A stretch of DNA of 64,000 nucleotides from Amycolatopsis sp. NBC_01488. Lineage in GTDB: Bacteria > Actinomycetota > Actinomycetes > Mycobacteriales > Pseudonocardiaceae. Under the pieces are notes generated by a model. The model made no database searches, was not told the origin of the DNA, and saw only the letters and a list, made by a program, of their open reading frames with translations. Within the stretch, counting starts at the first letter, position 1; each line of letters opens with the position of its first letter. Of this stretch, positions 53,357 to 61,962 are shown in pieces. The DNA is taken from the NCBI RefSeq assembly GCF_036227105.1, contig NZ_CP109434.1, positions 1,802,001-1,866,000 on the forward strand, in the 5' to 3' direction. The position numbers were made by a program, and so were the translations under genes.

Positions 53357-54412
53357 TCAAATGACGCAATTGATCAAGAGCGGTTCGGGGTGCAGTTCAA
53401 CACCGAACCGCTCGTGGACGCCGTCGCGGACCTCGCGGGCCAGGGCCAGCAGGTCGTCCGTCGTCGCGTCGCCGCGGTTGGTCAGCGCCAGGGTGTGCTT
53501 CGTCGACAGCGAGACGCGGTTCCCCGGCCCGGGGTAACCCTTGGCGAAGCCCGCGCGCTCGATCAGCCAGGCCGCCGACAGCTTGACGCCGCCCTCGGCC
53601 GGGTACTGCGGGACCTCCGAGCCGACGCTCTCGGTGATGCGCTGCAGGACCGCTTCCGCCTCGGCCGACGGGACGATCGGGTTGGTGAAGAACGAGCCCG
53701 CGCTCCACGTGTCGTGGTCGTCCGCGTCGAGCACCATGCCCTTGCCGCGACGCAGCTTGAGCACGGCTTCGCGCGCTTCGGCCGCCGGGACGCGGGCGCC
53801 GATCTCGACGCCGAGGGTGCGCGCCAGCTCGGCGTAGCGGATGGGCGCGGAGAGGCCGTCCTCGCGGATTTCGAAGCGGACCGAAAGGACGACGCCGGAG
53901 TCGGTGCCCTTGAGGACGCTCGTGCGGTAGGCGAAGCCGAGGTCGTCCGCCTTGAGCGTGCGCACTTCGCGCGTCCGGCGGTCGTACAGCTCCACCGAGA
54001 CGATCGACTCGGCGACTTCGCAGCCGTACGCGCCGACGTTCTGGATCGGCGTCGCGCCGACGCTGCCCGGGATGCCCGACAGGCATTCGAGCCCGCCCAG
54101 GCCCGCTTCGACGAGCCCGGCGACGAAGGCGTCCCAGTTCTGGCCGGCCTCGACGTCGATGACGGCCCCGTCGCGCCGCCAGCCGGTGTTCGCCACCTCG
54201 ATCAGCGTGCCGTCGAACCCCGCGTCGCCGACCACCAGGTTGGAGCCGCCGCCGAGCAGCAGCACCGGCTCGCCGGCCGCGTCGGCCTCGCGGACCGCCG
54301 CGACGAGGTCTTCGCTGGTCACGGCGCTGACGAAGTGGCGGGCCGGACCGCCGAGGCGCAGCGTGGTGTACGCGGAGAGCTTCGGAAGAGCGGGAGTTCG
54401 GGCGGTGTTCAC
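53357..54412 (-). CDS. murB: MurB, UDP-N-acetylenolpyruvylglucosamine reductase
   Basis: FAD enzyme that completes UDP-MurNAc. 351 residues. FAD-binding motifs LLGGGSNLVVGDAGF and SGIPGSVGATPIQNVGAYG, the catalytic serine in WSAGSFFTNPI and the C-terminal AAWLIERAGFAKG are present. Start GTG 54412. It diverges from the DUF2505 gene across only 24 bp, so both may have leaderless mRNAs. Confidence 0.95.
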   Translation of the reverse strand: MNTARTPALPKLSAYTTLRLGGPARHFVSAVTSEDLVAAVREADAAGEPVLLLGGGSNLVVGDAGFDGTLIEVANTGWRRDGAVIDVEAGQNWDAFVAGLVEAGLGGLECLSGIPGSVGATPIQNVGAYGCEVAESIVSVELYDRRTREVRTLKADDLGFAYRTSVLKGTDSGVVLSVRFEIREDGLSAPIRYAELARTLGVEIGARVPAAEAREAVLKLRRGKGMVLDADDHDTWSAGSFFTNPIVPSAEAEAVLQRITESVGSEVPQYPAEGGVKLSAAWLIERAGFAKGYPGPGNRVSLSTKHTLALTNRGDATTDDLLALAREVRDGVHERFGVELHPEPLLINCVI

Positions 54413-54436
54413 GGCTCTGACGGTACTGTCCGGCTC

Positions 54437-54943
54437 ATGGGATCCCGGATCGAGCACCGCGCTGAGTTCTCCGCCGACGTGGCCGCGACGTACGCGGCGG
54501 TCGCCGGCGAAGACATGCTGCGGGCTCGGCTCGAGCAGCTCGGCGGGCACGGCGCGGCGCTGCTGTCGTACGAGGTCTCCGGCACGGACCTGCGGTACGA
54601 GCTGCGGCAGGGCATCAGCGCGGACAAGCTGCCGCAGGCGGTGCGGACACTGCACAGGGGCGACCTGGTGGTGACCCGCACCCAGGCCTGGCGGGTGAGC
54701 AACGACGGCACCGGCCGCCAGGGCAACGCGACGGTCGCGGTCGGCGGCGTCCCGGGCGAGATCACCGCGCGGACGGCGTTGCTGGCCAACGGCGACAAGA
54801 CCGTCATGCGGACGAGCGGCGAGGTGACGGTCCGGATCCCGCTGGTCGGCGGGAAGCTGGAGAGCGTGATCGCCGAGCAGGTCACGAAGCTGCTGGAGCG
54901 CGAAGCCGAATTCACGGCGAAGTGGCTCGCCGACGCGAACTGA
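54437..54943 (+). CDS. DUF2505 family protein
   Basis: 168 residues of the START/SRPBCC-like DUF2505 fold (RIEHRAEFSADVAATYAAVA, then ITARTALLANGDKTVMR). A hydrophobic ligand is likely, but none is known. The same divergent pair with murB exists in mycobacteria (Rv0481c-Rv0482). ATG 54437. The 3' end overlaps the methyltransferase start by 22 bp. Confidence 0.87.
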   Translation: MGSRIEHRAEFSADVAATYAAVAGEDMLRARLEQLGGHGAALLSYEVSGTDLRYELRQGISADKLPQAVRTLHRGDLVVTRTQAWRVSNDGTGRQGNATVAVGGVPGEITARTALLANGDKTVMRTSGEVTVRIPLVGGKLESVIAEQVTKLLEREAEFTAKWLADAN

Positions 54944-55722
54944 GCCCGGTCGGCGCGCCGACCCGCGGTACGACCAACCCGAACCGCCTCCGCCGCGTCG
55001 ACCGGTGGATCACGTACGCGCCCGCAACGACCCGCCTGCTCAGCACGGCTGCCTCGCCGTTGGTCGTGGACCTCGGTTACGGCGCTTCCCCGGTGACGAC
55101 CGTCGAGCTGGCGCGGTGGCTGCGCCGGGTCCGGCCGGACGTCCGGGTGCTGGGCCTGGAGCTCGACCCCGTGCGGGTCGCCATTGCGCAGCCGGCCGCC
55201 GCCCCGCCGTTCCTGGACTTCCGGCGCGGCGGGTTCGAGCTGGCCGGGACACGGCCCGTGCTGGTGCGCGCGTTCAACGTCCTGCGGCAGTACGCGGAGG
55301 ACGAAGTCGCGGGCGCGTGGAGGCTGGTGCTGGACTCGATGGCTCCGGGTGGCCTGCTGGTCGAGGGCACGTGCGACGAGATCGGCCGGCTGTCGACGTG
55401 GGCGCTGGTTTCGGCCGCCGGGCCGGTTTCGCTGACGCTGTCGATGCGGCTGGCGGGCCTCGACAGGCCGTCGACGATCGCCGAACGGCTGCCGAAGGCG
55501 CTGATCCACCGGAACGTCCCGGGTGAGCGCGTCCACGCGCTGCTTTCTTCTCTCGACGCGTGCTGGGCGACGGCCGCGCCGCACCAGGCGTTCGGGGTTC
55601 GCTCGCGCTGGCTGGAGACGGTCCGGCTGCTGGTTTCCCGGGGCTGGCCGGTGGCGGAACCGCCGTCACGCGTCCGGCTCGGCGAGCTGACCGTGCCGTG
55701 GGCCGCGGTCGCCCCCGCCTGA
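54922..55722 (+). CDS. Class I SAM-dependent methyltransferase-like protein
   Basis: 266 residues. The motif I-like segment LVVDLGYGASPVTTVELARWL and the acidic LGLELDPVRVAIAQ agree with a SAM-binding fold; the glycine motif is G-Y-G-A. Substrate unknown. GTG 54922 lies within the end of the DUF2505 gene, so the two are probably coupled. Confidence 0.78.
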   Translation: MARRRELSPVGAPTRGTTNPNRLRRVDRWITYAPATTRLLSTAASPLVVDLGYGASPVTTVELARWLRRVRPDVRVLGLELDPVRVAIAQPAAAPPFLDFRRGGFELAGTRPVLVRAFNVLRQYAEDEVAGAWRLVLDSMAPGGLLVEGTCDEIGRLSTWALVSAAGPVSLTLSMRLAGLDRPSTIAERLPKALIHRNVPGERVHALLSSLDACWATAAPHQAFGVRSRWLETVRLLVSRGWPVAEPPSRVRLGELTVPWAAVAPA

Positions 55723-55785
55723 ACGTTCATCGGGCCACCCCCGCTCCGTCACCCCGAAGTGACCTGCGGTGATCACCATTGACCC

Positions 55786-56493
55786 GTGGAGTTCCTGGGG
55801 CAGATCACCGACCTGCTGCGCGACGCCCTCGGCTCGCCGTGGCTGTGGGTGCTGGTGTTCGCCGTGTCCGGGTTGGACGCGCTCCTGCCGTTCATGCCCA
55901 GCGAGACGACCGTCGTGACGGTGGCCGTCCTGCTCGGTCCCGACCCGGCGAACCTCGCCCTGCTGGCCGCGGTCGCCGCCGGGGGCGCGTGGACCGGTGA
56001 CTGCCTCGGGTACGCCGTCGGCCGGGTCGCCGGGCCGCGCGCGATCGCGCGGCTGCAGCGCGGCGCGGACGGGAAGCGGCGCTACGAATGGGCGCGTCAC
56101 CAGGTGCGGCGCAACGGCGGCTTGCTGATCATCGCCGCGCGCTACCTGCCCGGCGGACGCGTCGCGAGCGCGCTCGCCAACGGCAGCCTCGGGTATCCCC
56201 TGCGCCGGTTCGTCCCGCTCGACCTCGCGGGCGCGGCGATCTGGGCGGGATACAGCGTGCTGATCGGCCTCGCCGGCGGCGCCGCCTTCGCCGACGAGCC
56301 GGTCAAGGGCCTGCTCCTGTCGTTCAGCCTCGGCTTGGGCCTGGTCTTCGCCATCGAGGCGGGGCGACGGCTACGGTCGGCGCATGTGGCTGCTCGAAGC
56401 GATCGACGTCCACGCGGACGGGTTGAAGCGGGCGGCGCTGACCGCCGGCCCGACGGCACCGGTGCCGAACTGTCCGAAGTGGATTGTCCATGA
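55786..56493 (+). CDS. DedA family membrane protein
   Basis: 235 residues. FAVSGLDALLPFMPSETTV near the N-terminus, AGGAWTGDCLGYAVGR and RYLPGGRVASALANG give the DedA/VTT pattern of undecaprenyl-phosphate and lipid flippases. About five hydrophobic segments. The last 40 residues (from about RRLRSAHVAARS) are Arg-rich and coincide with the first 110 bases of the next gene in another frame, which is unusual. Start GTG 55786. Confidence 0.85.
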   Translation: MEFLGQITDLLRDALGSPWLWVLVFAVSGLDALLPFMPSETTVVTVAVLLGPDPANLALLAAVAAGGAWTGDCLGYAVGRVAGPRAIARLQRGADGKRRYEWARHQVRRNGGLLIIAARYLPGGRVASALANGSLGYPLRRFVPLDLAGAAIWAGYSVLIGLAGGAAFADEPVKGLLLSFSLGLGLVFAIEAGRRLRSAHVAARSDRRPRGRVEAGGADRRPDGTGAELSEVDCP

Positions 56494-57019
56494 CCTGGTG
56501 TCGCACATCGCGTTCGTGCACGGCTTCGCCGTCGGCTTGGCGGTGAACCGGCCGGTGCGCCCGGAGCCGCCCAAGGACTGGGCCGACGTCCTGGGCTGGT
56601 GGGACGGCCAGCGCCTGGCCCTGCGCGAAGCACTGGGCCGGGACCCGGGCACCCCGGCGTTTTCGCCGTACCCGGGCTTCGCCGCGACGGTCGGCGACTG
56701 GACCCGCCGGATGGCCCACGAGACGGCGATCCACCGCCTCGACGCCGAATCGGCCCTGGCCAACGCCCTGGCCAACGCTCTGCCGACGCGCTTCTCGACG
56801 CGGTTCGCGAACGACGGCGTCGACGAGTTCCTGACGTACCTCACCCCTCGCCTGGGCAAGAAGGCCGACGTCCGCGTCACGACGCCGGAGCGGACGTGGA
56901 CCCTCGGCGAGCCGAAGGCCGAACTGGACGGCACCGCCGACGACGTCTACCGCGCGCTGTGGGGGCGTCCGCACCAGGCGTCCGTCAGGGGTGACCTCGC
57001 ACCGCTCGCGGCGCCCTGA
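56384..57019 (+). CDS. Maleylpyruvate isomerase N-terminal (DinB-like) protein
   Basis: 211 residues. CPKWIVHDLVSHIAFVHGF near 30-50 and RMAHETAIHRLDAE near 110 carry the three histidines of the metal-binding DinB/MDMPI fold. These proteins use mycothiol or metal ions; the substrate is unknown. ATG 56384 gives the conserved start, so it overlaps the DedA gene by 110 bp. Followed by purU after 23 bp. Confidence 0.85.
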   Translation: MWLLEAIDVHADGLKRAALTAGPTAPVPNCPKWIVHDLVSHIAFVHGFAVGLAVNRPVRPEPPKDWADVLGWWDGQRLALREALGRDPGTPAFSPYPGFAATVGDWTRRMAHETAIHRLDAESALANALANALPTRFSTRFANDGVDEFLTYLTPRLGKKADVRVTTPERTWTLGEPKAELDGTADDVYRALWGRPHQASVRGDLAPLAAP

Positions 57020-57042
57020 CCAGCGCGAGGGACAATGCCCGC

Positions 57043-57909
57043 GTGACCGCTCCCGAACGCCGCTACGTCATCACCTTCGGCTGCCCCGACCGCACCGGCA
57101 TCATCGCCCGGATCTCCGGGTTCCTCGCCGAGCACGGCGGCTGGATCGTCGAAGCGGCCTACCACACCGACCCCGACACGGGCTGGTTCTTCACCCGCCA
57201 GGTCGTCCGGGCCGACTCACTGCCGTTCGACGCCGCCGAGCTGCGCGCCCGCTTCGGCGAGGTGGCCGCGGACCTCTCGGCGGAGTCGAGCTGGCAGGTC
57301 AGCGACACCGGCGAGCGGCGCCGCGCGGTGGTGCTCGTCTCGAAGGCCGGGCACTGCCTGTACGACCTGCTCGGCCGCGTCGCGTCCGGCGAACTCGACG
57401 TCGACATCGCGGCGGTGATCGGCAACCACGAGTCGCTGGCCGACATCACCCGCGCGCACGGCATCCCGTTCCACCACGTGCCGTTCCCGGCCGGCGACAA
57501 GGCTTCGGCGTTCGAAGAGGTCCGGAAGCTGGTCGACGAGCACGAGCCGCACGCGGTGGTGCTGGCCCGGTTCATGCAGATCCTGCCCGCGGACCTGTGC
57601 CGCGACTGGGCGGGCCGCGCGATCAACATCCACCACAGCTTCCTGCCGTCGTTCATCGGCGCGAAGCCGTACCACCAGGCGCACACCCGCGGCGTGAAGC
57701 TGGTCGGCGCGACCTGCCACTACGTGACGGCGGATCTCGACGCGGGCCCGATCATCGACCAGGACGTCATCCGCGTCGACCACGGCGACTCCGTCGAGGA
57801 CATGGTCCGCAAGGGCCGGGACATCGAAAAGGTCACCCTCGCCCGCGGCCTGCGCTGGCATCTGGAGAACCGGGTGCTGGTGCACGGCAACCGGACAGTG
57901 GTGTTCTGA
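57043..57909 (+). CDS. purU: PurU, formyltetrahydrofolate deformylase
   Basis: Releases formate from 10-formyl-THF and balances one-carbon pools. 288 residues: an ACT domain (about 6-85; ITFGCPDRTGIIARIS) and a formyltransferase-like catalytic domain with NIHHSFLPSFIGAKPYHQA and CHYVTADLDAGPII (His and Asp of the active site). Start GTG 57043. Confidence 0.95.
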   Translation: MTAPERRYVITFGCPDRTGIIARISGFLAEHGGWIVEAAYHTDPDTGWFFTRQVVRADSLPFDAAELRARFGEVAADLSAESSWQVSDTGERRRAVVLVSKAGHCLYDLLGRVASGELDVDIAAVIGNHESLADITRAHGIPFHHVPFPAGDKASAFEEVRKLVDEHEPHAVVLARFMQILPADLCRDWAGRAINIHHSFLPSFIGAKPYHQAHTRGVKLVGATCHYVTADLDAGPIIDQDVIRVDHGDSVEDMVRKGRDIEKVTLARGLRWHLENRVLVHGNRTVVF

Positions 57910-57929
57910 CCGGCTGCCGTGCAGTTCCG

Positions 57930-58979
57930 TCACGCCCCGATGGTCGAGGCGTCGATGACGAAGCGGTAGCGCACGTCGGAGTTCTCGACGCGCTCGTAGG
58001 CCTCGTTGACCTTGTCGGCCGAGATGGTCTCGATCTCGGCGCCGATGCCGTGCTCCGCGCAGAAGTCGAGCATCTCCTGGGTCTCGGCAATGCCGCCGAT
58101 CATCGACCCGGCCAGCACCTTGTTGCCGCCCAGCAGCGAGAAAGCGTTGTACGACAGCGGTTCCCCTGGCGCGCCGACGTTCACCATCGCGCCGCCGACC
58201 TTCAGCAGGCTCAGGTAGGCGTCCACCGGCAGCTTGGCCGAGACGGTGTTGAGGATGACGTCGAACTTGCCCTTGAGGACGTCGAACGTCGCCTCGTCGC
58301 TGGTCGCGTAGTAGTCGGTCGCGCCGAGCTTGAGGCCGTCCTCCTGCTTCTTGAGGCTCTGGCTCAGCACGGTCAGCTCGGCGCCCATCGCGGCGGCGAT
58401 CTTGACGCCCAGGTGCCCCAGCCCGCCGAGGCCGATCACGGCGACCTTCTTGCCCGGCCCGGCGCCCCAGTGGTGCAGCGGCGAGTAGGTGGTGATGCCC
58501 GCGCACAGCAGCGGCGCGGCGATGTCGAGGCTGATGCCCTCGGGAATGCGGCAGACGAAGGCGTCCTTCACGACGATCTGGTTGCTGTAGCCGCCGTAGG
58601 TGTTCTCGCCGTCGAAGCCGACGCCGTTGTACGTCTGGACGTTGCCCTTGACGCAGAACTGCTCGGTGCCGGCGAGGCAGTACTCGCACTCGCCGCAGGA
58701 GTCGACCATGCAGCCGACGCCGACGCGGTCGCCGACCTGGTACTTCGTGACGGCCGAGCCGACCGCGGCGACGACGCCGGCGATCTCGTGGCCGGGGACC
58801 ATCGGGAAGATGGCCTGGCCCCAGTCTTCCTTGGCCTGGTGGATGTCGCTGTGGCAGATGCCGGCGTAGGCGATGTCGATCAAGACATCGTTGGCGCGCA
58901 GGTCGCGGCGCTCGATCGTGGTCGGTGCGAGCGGCGCACCCGGCGCCGGTGCGGCGATGGCGTGCGTGGTGGTGCTCAT
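57930..58979 (-). CDS. Zinc-dependent alcohol dehydrogenase, CAD/YahK-type
   Basis: 349 residues. Catalytic zinc ligands in AGICHSDIH and PGHEIAG, structural zinc cysteines in [15 protein letters not shown], and the NAD(P) motif [11 protein letters not shown]. The NC-type sequence suggests NADP-dependent reduction of aromatic or aliphatic aldehydes; the real substrate is unknown. ATG 58979. It diverges from a TetR gene with two operators in between. Confidence 0.92.
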   Translation of the reverse strand: MSTTTHAIAAPAPGAPLAPTTIERRDLRANDVLIDIAYAGICHSDIHQAKEDWGQAIFPMVPGHEIAGVVAAVGSAVTKYQVGDRVGVGCMVDSCGECEYCLAGTEQFCVKGNVQTYNGVGFDGENTYGGYSNQIVVKDAFVCRIPEGISLDIAAPLLCAGITTYSPLHHWGAGPGKKVAVIGLGGLGHLGVKIAAAMGAELTVLSQSLKKQEDGLKLGATDYYATSDEATFDVLKGKFDVILNTVSAKLPVDAYLSLLKVGGAMVNVGAPGEPLSYNAFSLLGGNKVLAGSMIGGIAETQEMLDFCAEHGIGAEIETISADKVNEAYERVENSDVRYRFVIDASTIGA

Positions 58980-59012
58980 GGAACCCTCCAGGTTCAGGTA
59001 CCGTTGGTCCTC

Positions 59013-59028
59013 GTAAGAGGTCTCTTAC
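59013..59028. promoter_or_regulatory. TetR operator 1
   Basis: GTAAGAG-gt-CTCTTAC, a perfect 16-bp dyad in the divergent adh/tetR promoter region. Confidence 0.8.
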
Positions 59029-59036
59029 ATGTCTAC

Positions 59037-59052
59037 GTAAGAGGGGTCTTAC
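59037..59052. promoter_or_regulatory. TetR operator 2
   Basis: GTAAGA-gggg-TCTTAC, a second 16-bp dyad, 24 bp from the first and 18 bp before the tetR start. Confidence 0.8.
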
Positions 59053-59070
59053 ATATTTCGATCGGGAGAC

Positions 59071-59682
59071 GTGATCCAGGTCATGGGCGGCAAGTACCAC
59101 CACGGCGACCTCCGGGCCGAGCTCGTGCGCGTCTCCCTTGTCCTGATCGCCGAGCAGGGCCTCGAAGGCTTCTCGGTCGCGAAGGTCGCGAAGCTGGCGA
59201 AGGTCAGCCCAGGAGCGCCGTACCGGCACTTCGCCGACCGCGAAAGCCTGCTGGCGGAGGTCGCCTGCCACATCGCCTGCCAGCTGGCCGACCGCGTGGG
59301 TTCCGCCGCGAGCGAGCACGACGACCCGGCGGACGCACTGGCCGCGGGCGCGGGCGCGTACACGCGCTACCTGATCGAGCGCCGCGCCGGCATGAACGTG
59401 ATCTACGCCGACGGCCTCCACGGCCCGGAGCACGTCGAGCTGCTGGAGCAGACCCGCCGCCTGACGGACGAGTTCCTGATGCGCTGCCTGGCGGTCGTCC
59501 CCGACCCGGCGACGGCGCTGGAGCTGATGGAGCAGCTGTTCACCCAGGCCCACGGCTACGGCACGTTCCAGCTGGACGGGGTGTTCGTGAAGCACGGCTA
59601 TTCGGTGGACCTGGTGGTGCAGAAGTCGACGGAGGCCGCGCGGATCGCGATCGCGGGCAGAACTGTCGGTGGTCCGCGCTAG
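59071..59682 (+). CDS. TetR family regulator
   Basis: 203 residues. N-terminal HTH (GFSVAKVAKLAKVSPGAPYRHFADRE type, about 35-58) and a ligand domain of the TetR_C family. It probably represses itself and the divergent alcohol dehydrogenase through the two GTAAGA dyads. GTG 59071 or ATG 59083 may be the start; the conserved part begins at GGKYHHGDLR just after the latter. Confidence 0.9.
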   Translation: MIQVMGGKYHHGDLRAELVRVSLVLIAEQGLEGFSVAKVAKLAKVSPGAPYRHFADRESLLAEVACHIACQLADRVGSAASEHDDPADALAAGAGAYTRYLIERRAGMNVIYADGLHGPEHVELLEQTRRLTDEFLMRCLAVVPDPATALELMEQLFTQAHGYGTFQLDGVFVKHGYSVDLVVQKSTEAARIAIAGRTVGGPR

Positions 59683-59691
59683 CGTGGGGCC

Positions 59692-59799
59692 ATGGGGATC
59701 ATCGACGACACGATCCTGCGCGACCAGCTGTCCCTGCCGACGCCGGCCGAAGAACTCGACGCCGGTCTCAACGAGCGGGCACTGCACGAGCAGTACTGA
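59692..59799 (+). CDS. 35-residue ORF of uncertain reality
   Basis: ATG 59692 to TGA 59799, acidic (MGIIDDTILRDQLSLPTPAE..). It lies 9 bp after the tetR stop and overlaps the 3' end of the ArsR gene on the other strand by 32 bp. There is no recognisable domain and the Shine-Dalgarno is weak. Confidence 0.3.
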   Translation: MGIIDDTILRDQLSLPTPAEELDAGLNERALHEQY

Positions 59800-60109
59800 T
59801 CCCGGCGACCACGTCGAGCAAGCCCGGGAACCGCGCATCGAACTCGTCCCGGCGCAGGCGCACGAACGTGCCGTTGCCCGCGTCGCGCTGCCGGACCAGG
59901 CCGGCTTCGCGCAGCACCCGCCAGTGGTGCGTCCGGGTCGACTTGGCGATCGGCAGCGGGAACGACGAGCACGCGCGCTCGGCGCCGTCCCCGTCGACGA
60001 GTTCCAGCACCACCGCGCGGCGGTGCGGGTCGGCGAGGGCGGACAGGACGGCGCCGAGGTCGACGTCGGCCATCTCCGGGGTCGGCAGTTCACCGGGCAT
60101 GCTGGGCAT
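59768..60109 (-). CDS. ArsR-type winged HTH regulator
   Basis: 113 residues. VDLGAVLSALADPHRRAVVLELV and THHWRVLREAGLVRQRDAGN form the ArsR helix-turn-helix and wing. No cysteine metal site is visible, so it probably does not sense metal. ATG 60109 is immediately next to a perfect palindrome; ATG 60073 is an alternative start. Divergent from a HAD enzyme gene. Confidence 0.87.
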   Translation of the reverse strand: MPSMPGELPTPEMADVDLGAVLSALADPHRRAVVLELVDGDGAERACSSFPLPIAKSTRTHHWRVLREAGLVRQRDAGNGTFVRLRRDEFDARFPGLLDVVAGISTARAVPAR

Positions 60110-60129
60110 GGTACGACACCTGTCGTACC
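60110..60129. promoter_or_regulatory. ArsR operator touching the start codon
   Basis: GGTACGACA-cc-TGTCGTACC, a perfect 9-bp dyad abutting the ArsR ATG. A third half-site GGTACGAC follows at 60138-60145, before the HAD gene start at 60171. Confidence 0.8.
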
Positions 60130-60170
60130 TTCGATGAGGTACGACGACCTTCGAACCTCCGGAGTTCCGC

Positions 60171-60800
60171 ATGCTGTGCGTCTTCGACGTCAACGAGACC
60201 CTCCTCGACCTCGCCGCGATGGACGACCTCGTCGGCGGCCCCGAGCTGCGGCGCGAGTGGTTCGGGCTGGCCATCCACACCGTCCTGACCGTCACCGCGA
60301 CCGGCGGCTACCGCGACTTCGCGGGCATCGCCGGGAACGCTGCCATCGAGGTCGCCGGGAGGCACGGCCGCGAAGTCGACCTCGCGAAGGTCGGCGAAGG
60401 ACTCCGGAACCTGCCCGCGCACCCCGACGTCGAGGCGGGCCTCACCAGTCTGCGCGAAGCCGGCCACGACGTTGTCGCGCTGACGAACTCGCCGCTCGCC
60501 ACCGCCGAGGCGCAGCTGCAGAACTCCGGCCTGGCCACGCTCTTCGACCGGGTCTTCTCGGCCGAGCAGGTGGGCAGGCTCAAGCCCGCACCGGAGCCGT
60601 ACCGGCAGGTGCTGGCCGCCTACTCCGTCGAACCGCAGGACGCGGTGATGATCGCCGCGCACGACTGGGACGTCGCGGGCGCGCAGGCGGCCGGGCTGCG
60701 GACGGCGTTGCTCGCCCGCCCCGGCGTCCGCCCGCTGCCCGGCTCGCCCGAGCCGACGTTCACGATCTCGGCGCTGACCGAGCTCGCGGAACTTCTTTAG
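60171..60800 (+). CDS. HAD hydrolase, haloacid dehalogenase-like
   Basis: 209 residues. Motif I is FDVNETLLDL (nucleophile Asp5), motif II is in ALTNSPL, motif III Lys in GRLKPAPEPY and motif IV in AAHDWDVAGAQAAG. This resembles type II (S)-2-haloacid dehalogenases, though E replaces the usual G in DVNGT. ATG 60171. The stop overlaps that of the convergent oxidoreductase. Probably controlled by the ArsR protein. Confidence 0.87.
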   Translation: MLCVFDVNETLLDLAAMDDLVGGPELRREWFGLAIHTVLTVTATGGYRDFAGIAGNAAIEVAGRHGREVDLAKVGEGLRNLPAHPDVEAGLTSLREAGHDVVALTNSPLATAEAQLQNSGLATLFDRVFSAEQVGRLKPAPEPYRQVLAAYSVEPQDAVMIAAHDWDVAGAQAAGLRTALLARPGVRPLPGSPEPTFTISALTELAELL

Positions 60801-61813
60801 TCCGCGATCCGGACCAGCATCTTGCCGGTGTTGGCCCCGGACAGCAGGCCGAGGAAGGCGTCCGGCGCGTTGCGGATGCCGTCGACGAACGTCTCGGAGT
60901 ACTTGATCTGCCCGGACTTCACCAGTGGCGCGATCTCGCTGACGAACTGCTGCTGCAGGTCCCAGTGGTCGATCACCAGCAGGCCGCGGATGGTGATCCG
61001 CTTGGCGATGATCTGCGCGAGGTTGCGCGGCGCCGGCGTCGGCTCGGTGGCGTTGTACTGGGAAATCATGCCGCAGACGGCGATCCGGCCGTGCAGGTTG
61101 ATCGCGCTGATCGCGGCTTCGAGGTGCTCGCCGCCGACGTTGTCGAAGTAGACGTCGATCCCCTCCGGTGCAGCTTCGTGGAGCTGCGCGGCGACCGGGC
61201 CGTCCTTGTAGTTGAACGCCGCGTCGAAGCCGAGGTCCTCGACCAGGTGCCGGGCCTTCTCCGCCGACCCGGCCGAGCCGATGACGCGCTTGGCGCCCTT
61301 CAGCTTCGCGAGCTGCCCGACCAGCGAACCGACCGCGCCGGCCGCGCCGGAGACGAACACCGTGTCGCCCGGCTTGAACTCGGCCGATTCCAGCAGGCCC
61401 GCGTAGGCGGTCAGGCCCGGCATGCCCAGCACGCCGAGGTACGTCGACAGCGGGGCCGCGGAAGCGTCCACCTTGACGTAGCGCTTCGCGTCGAGGACGG
61501 CGTGGGTGCGCCAGCCGGCCTGGTGCAGCACGTGGTCACCCGGCTTGACGTCGTCGACGTTCGACTCGACGACCTCGCCGACCGCCCCGCCGGACATGAC
61601 CTCGCCGACCTCGAACGGCGGCGCGTACGACTTGACGTCGCGCATGCGCCCGCGCATCGCGGGGTCGACGCTCATGATCAGGTTGCGCACCAGGATCTGC
61701 CCCTCGCCGGGGGCCGGGATCTCGGTGTCGACGACGTCGAAGTTGTCGTGCGTCGGAACACCTTCCGGACGCGACGCCAGCCGGATTTCGGTCGCCTGAG
61801 TGGGTGCGTTCAC
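60797..61813 (-). CDS. NADP-dependent MDR oxidoreductase (leukotriene B4 dehydrogenase type)
   Basis: 338 residues, zinc-free medium-chain reductase. SVDPAMRGRM near the N-terminus, VFVSGAAGAVGSLVGQLAKL as nucleotide motif, and IDVYFDNVGGEHL are typical of alkenal/one reductases. GTG 61813 has GAGGAG upstream. Likely reduces activated double bonds; physiological substrate unknown. The 149 bp upstream hold no gene. Confidence 0.9.
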   Translation of the reverse strand: MNAPTQATEIRLASRPEGVPTHDNFDVVDTEIPAPGEGQILVRNLIMSVDPAMRGRMRDVKSYAPPFEVGEVMSGGAVGEVVESNVDDVKPGDHVLHQAGWRTHAVLDAKRYVKVDASAAPLSTYLGVLGMPGLTAYAGLLESAEFKPGDTVFVSGAAGAVGSLVGQLAKLKGAKRVIGSAGSAEKARHLVEDLGFDAAFNYKDGPVAAQLHEAAPEGIDVYFDNVGGEHLEAAISAINLHGRIAVCGMISQYNATEPTPAPRNLAQIIAKRITIRGLLVIDHWDLQQQFVSEIAPLVKSGQIKYSETFVDGIRNAPDAFLGLLSGANTGKMLVRIAD

Positions 61814-61962
61814 CGTCGAACTCCTCAAATCTCGAAGCGGGGCAGGCGCCCCGGATGCCACCCGGTGCAACCGGCTAACCGGGGCGCACATTCCGATCGT
61901 GACTCGTCACACCCAACCTTCTTCCCCGCCGCCACCCTCAGCGGAGGCGCTCCGCGCCGCTG

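Noticed and set aside
49906..53364. A 1152-codon open frame on the plus strand opposite mshA, the hydrolase, and the transpeptidase
   Set aside because: It lies antisense to four well-supported genes, is Arg/Asp/Gly/Val-rich low-complexity sequence, and has no domain. It is a shadow caused by high GC.
56991..60137. A 1048-codon plus-strand frame across purU, adh, and tetR
   Set aside because: It runs through three real genes in other frames or strands and has no recognisable content.
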